Assembly: GCA_017557475.1 (NCBI GenBank)
Contig: JAFYYO010000291.1
Coordinates: forward strand, 1 to 9,249
DNA: 9,249 bases
Direction: 5' to 3'
Source of the DNA: Bacteroidaceae bacterium
GTDB taxonomy: Bacteria > Bacteroidota > Bacteroidia > Bacteroidales > Bacteroidaceae
Shown: positions 7,462 to 9,249 of the stretch, piece after piece
Numbering within the stretch: position 1 is the first letter of the stretch
Layout of the letters: each line of letters begins with the position of its first letter
Position numbers and translations under genes: made by a program
Notes under the pieces: model-generated
Told to the model about the DNA's origin: nothing
Databases searched by the model: none
What the model saw: the letters and a program-made list of their open reading frames with translations, nothing else

Positions 7462-9249
7462 GGTCAATCTCGACGATTTAAATCCCAGCCAGCGTGAAGC
7501 GGTGCTTTGCATCGATGCTCCTTCTCTCGTCATAGCGGGAGCGGGTAGTGGCAAGACGCGTGTCCTTACCTACAAGATTGCCTATCTCTTGGAGCAGGGA
7601 ATGGAGCCTTGGAATATCCTTGCTTTGACCTTTACCAATAAGGCAGCGAGAGAGATGCGAGAGCGTATCGCTACCCTTGTTTCGCCCGAGAAAGCCGCTT
7701 CTCTTTGGATGGGAACCTTCCATAGCATCTTTGCCCGCATCCTTCGTGTAGAAGGTAATCGCTTGGGGTATGATTCCAACTATACCATCTACGATACTGC
7801 CGACAGCCTTAGTCTAGTCAAGATTATCATTCGAGAGATGAATCTCGATGAGAAGGTCTATAAGCCGAGTGCCATACAGAATCGTATCTCAACTGCCAAG
7901 AACAGACTCATCTTGCCTTCTGGCTATACCTCTGTTCGCGAGTTTCGCGAGAACGATTCCTTCTATCATCGCACCCTTACACCTGAGATTTATAATCGCT
8001 ATCAGGAACGTTGCAAGCAAGCGAATGCGATGGACTTCGACGACTTGCTGCTCAACATGTGGCTCATTCTCAAACATAATCCAGAAGTGGCGGCACATTG
8101 GCAGGAGCGCTTCCACTTCGTTCTCGTCGATGAGTATCAGGACACGAACTTCGCTCAGCATCAGATTATCAGGCTTCTTACCGACCAGCGGCAAAGGGTA
8201 TGTGTAGTGGGCGACGACGCACAAAGCATTTATAGCTTCCGAGGCGCAGACATCGACAATATCCTGCGCTTTCGAGAGGTTTATCCAGGAGCCAAGCTCT
8301 TCAAACTCGAACGCAACTATCGCTCTACCCAAACTATTGTGAATGCGGCAGGCAGTCTCATTCGCAACAATCGCGAACAGATTACGAAGAGCGTCTATAG
8401 CGAGAAGGAAGTGGGCAATCCCATCGCTCTTTTCCCTGCTTATAGCGATACCGACGAAGCCAACATCATTCTCAGGGAAGTGCAACGGGCTCATCGCTTG
8501 GGCGTTCCCTACAAGGGCATCGCCGTACTTTATCGCACGAATGCCCAGAGTCGCAAGATAGAGGACAGCTTCCTATATGGTCGCGTGCCTTATCATATCT
8601 ATGCAGGCACATCTTTCTATCAGCGAGAGGAAATCAAGGACTTGCTTTGCTACCTTCGTCTCACGGTCAATCTTACTGATGAAGAGTCGCTTCGCCGCAT
8701 CATCAACAAACCTGCTCGAGGCATTGGCGACACTACAGTTGGCAAACTTTTCCTCGAAGCAAGAAAGGTTGGCAAACCTGTTTGGGAAGTGCTCAAGGCT
8801 GGTACTTGTCCCGACCTCAATTCTGGTACTCAGGCTCGCCTGAAGAACTTCTGCGAGATGATAGAATCCTTCCACGAAACTTCTGCAACCGACGATGCTC
8901 ATACCCTTGCTCTTCGGGTTGCCCAAGAGAGTGGTTTGCAAGCATATTACTTTAGCGGACACGAGCCTGAGGACATTTCTAAACAGGAGAATTTCCAGGA
9001 AATGCTCGATGGAATCGCGGGGTTTGTTGCAGACAATCAGGAGCAGGGGCTCGGAATTTCTCTTAGCGATTACCTGCAGGATGCGAGTCTCGCCACCGAT
9101 TTCGACCGCAATACAGCCGAGAAAGATGCCGATTGCGTCAACATGATGACCATCCATTCTGCCAAAGGTCTCGAGTTTCCCTTTGTCTTCATTGCTGGGT
9201 TGGAGGAAGGACTTTTCCCAAGTGAGCTATCGGCAGAGTCGCCTCGAGA
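7460..9249 (+). CDS. uvrD: UvrD/PcrA-type DNA helicase, 3' end cut off by window
   Basis: A superfamily 1A 3'-to-5' DNA helicase acting in repair and replication-fork maintenance. The first 596 codons are present and open to the window edge; family members usually run to about 720-790 residues. Visible motifs in order are the Q motif with NPSQREAV (8-15), Walker A AGAGSGKT (26-33), Ia TFTNKAAREM, Walker B VDEYQDT (223-229), motif III GDDAQSIYSFRGAD (251-264), motif IV LERNYRST, the 2B-region segment GISFYQRE-like GTSFYQREEIKD, and TIHSAKGLEF (564-573) followed by GLEEGLFP. Motif VI lies beyond the window. All ATPase residues seen are intact. The ATG at 7460 is the only sensible start and gives the usual short lead before the Q motif. 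The stop of the preceding gene is 10 bases upstream, so co-expression is likely. The uvrD/pcrA distinction cannot be made here. Confidence 0.96.
   Translation, partial: MVNLDDLNPSQREAVLCIDAPSLVIAGAGSGKTRVLTYKIAYLLEQGMEPWNILALTFTNKAAREMRERIATLVSPEKAASLWMGTFHSIFARILRVEGNRLGYDSNYTIYDTADSLSLVKIIIREMNLDEKVYKPSAIQNRISTAKNRLILPSGYTSVREFRENDSFYHRTLTPEIYNRYQERCKQANAMDFDDLLLNMWLILKHNPEVAAHWQERFHFVLVDEYQDTNFAQHQIIRLLTDQRQRVCVVGDDAQSIYSFRGADIDNILRFREVYPGAKLFKLERNYRSTQTIVNAAGSLIRNNREQITKSVYSEKEVGNPIALFPAYSDTDEANIILREVQRAHRLGVPYKGIAVLYRTNAQSRKIEDSFLYGRVPYHIYAGTSFYQREEIKDLLCYLRLTVNLTDEESLRRIINKPARGIGDTTVGKLFLEARKVGKPVWEVLKAGTCPDLNSGTQARLKNFCEMIESFHETSATDDAHTLALRVAQESGLQAYYFSGHEPEDISKQENFQEMLDGIAGFVADNQEQGLGISLSDYLQDASLATDFDRNTAEKDADCVNMMTIHSAKGLEFPFVFIAGLEEGLFPSELSAESPR

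Noticed and set aside
6937..7554. A 205-codon open frame on the - strand opposite the AbgT-like gene and the helicase start
   Set aside because: It covers a gene with clear membrane helices and the helicase start on the + strand, and its translation has no recognisable domain or sensible start context. Similar - strand frames at 103-645, 7889-8494 and 8573-9157 lie opposite well-identified genes.

Overview
The window reads as a chromosomal segment of a Bacteroidota organism, most likely of the order Bacteroidales (Prevotella- or Bacteroides-like). This rests on BatD and BatE with the Bacteroidetes aerotolerance-operon architecture, on a very large periplasmic-TPR histidine kinase of the type I recall carrying the Bacteroidetes-restricted DUF5112/DUF5113 regions, and on start codons preceded by A-rich sequence with no clear Shine-Dalgarno motif. 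Six genes lie on the + strand and none is convincing on the - strand. The longest gap between genes is 32 bp, and I see no tRNA, rRNA, CRISPR array, insertion sequence or clear terminator.

Layout: (1) 1-60 is a short leader holding an imperfect 22-nt tandem repeat, probably at the end of an upstream bat gene. (2) 61-1905 is batD and 1919-2674 is batE, the membrane-anchored tail of a bat (MoxR/VWA/TPR) operon whose earlier genes would lie upstream. (3) 2707-6162 is a 1151-residue double-module sensor kinase and 6174-6896 its presumed NarL-type response regulator. (4) 6886-7449 is a five-helix membrane protein that overlaps the regulator gene by 11 nt and looks like an AbgT-family transporter stripped to its scaffold helices. 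(5) From 7460 to the window edge is a UvrD/PcrA-type DNA helicase, cut off after its TIHSAKGLEF motif.

Two genes deserve attention. The kinase contains two successive kinase-like modules: the first has an intact ATP-binding domain but no histidine where the phosphoacceptor should be, while the second has a histidine at the expected place but an ATPase domain that has lost every ATP-binding signature. This suggests that the two modules complement each other within one chain. The AbgT-like protein appears to keep only the segments matching TM1, TM2, TM5, TM6 and TM7 of the full transporter and to lack all of the substrate-carrying hairpin region. Its translational overlap with the response regulator suggests a regulatory or sensory role rather than transport.

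The tight co-directional packing suggests that envelope/stress functions (Bat), a two-component system, a membrane accessory and a DNA-repair helicase are at least partly co-transcribed. This is inferred from spacing only.
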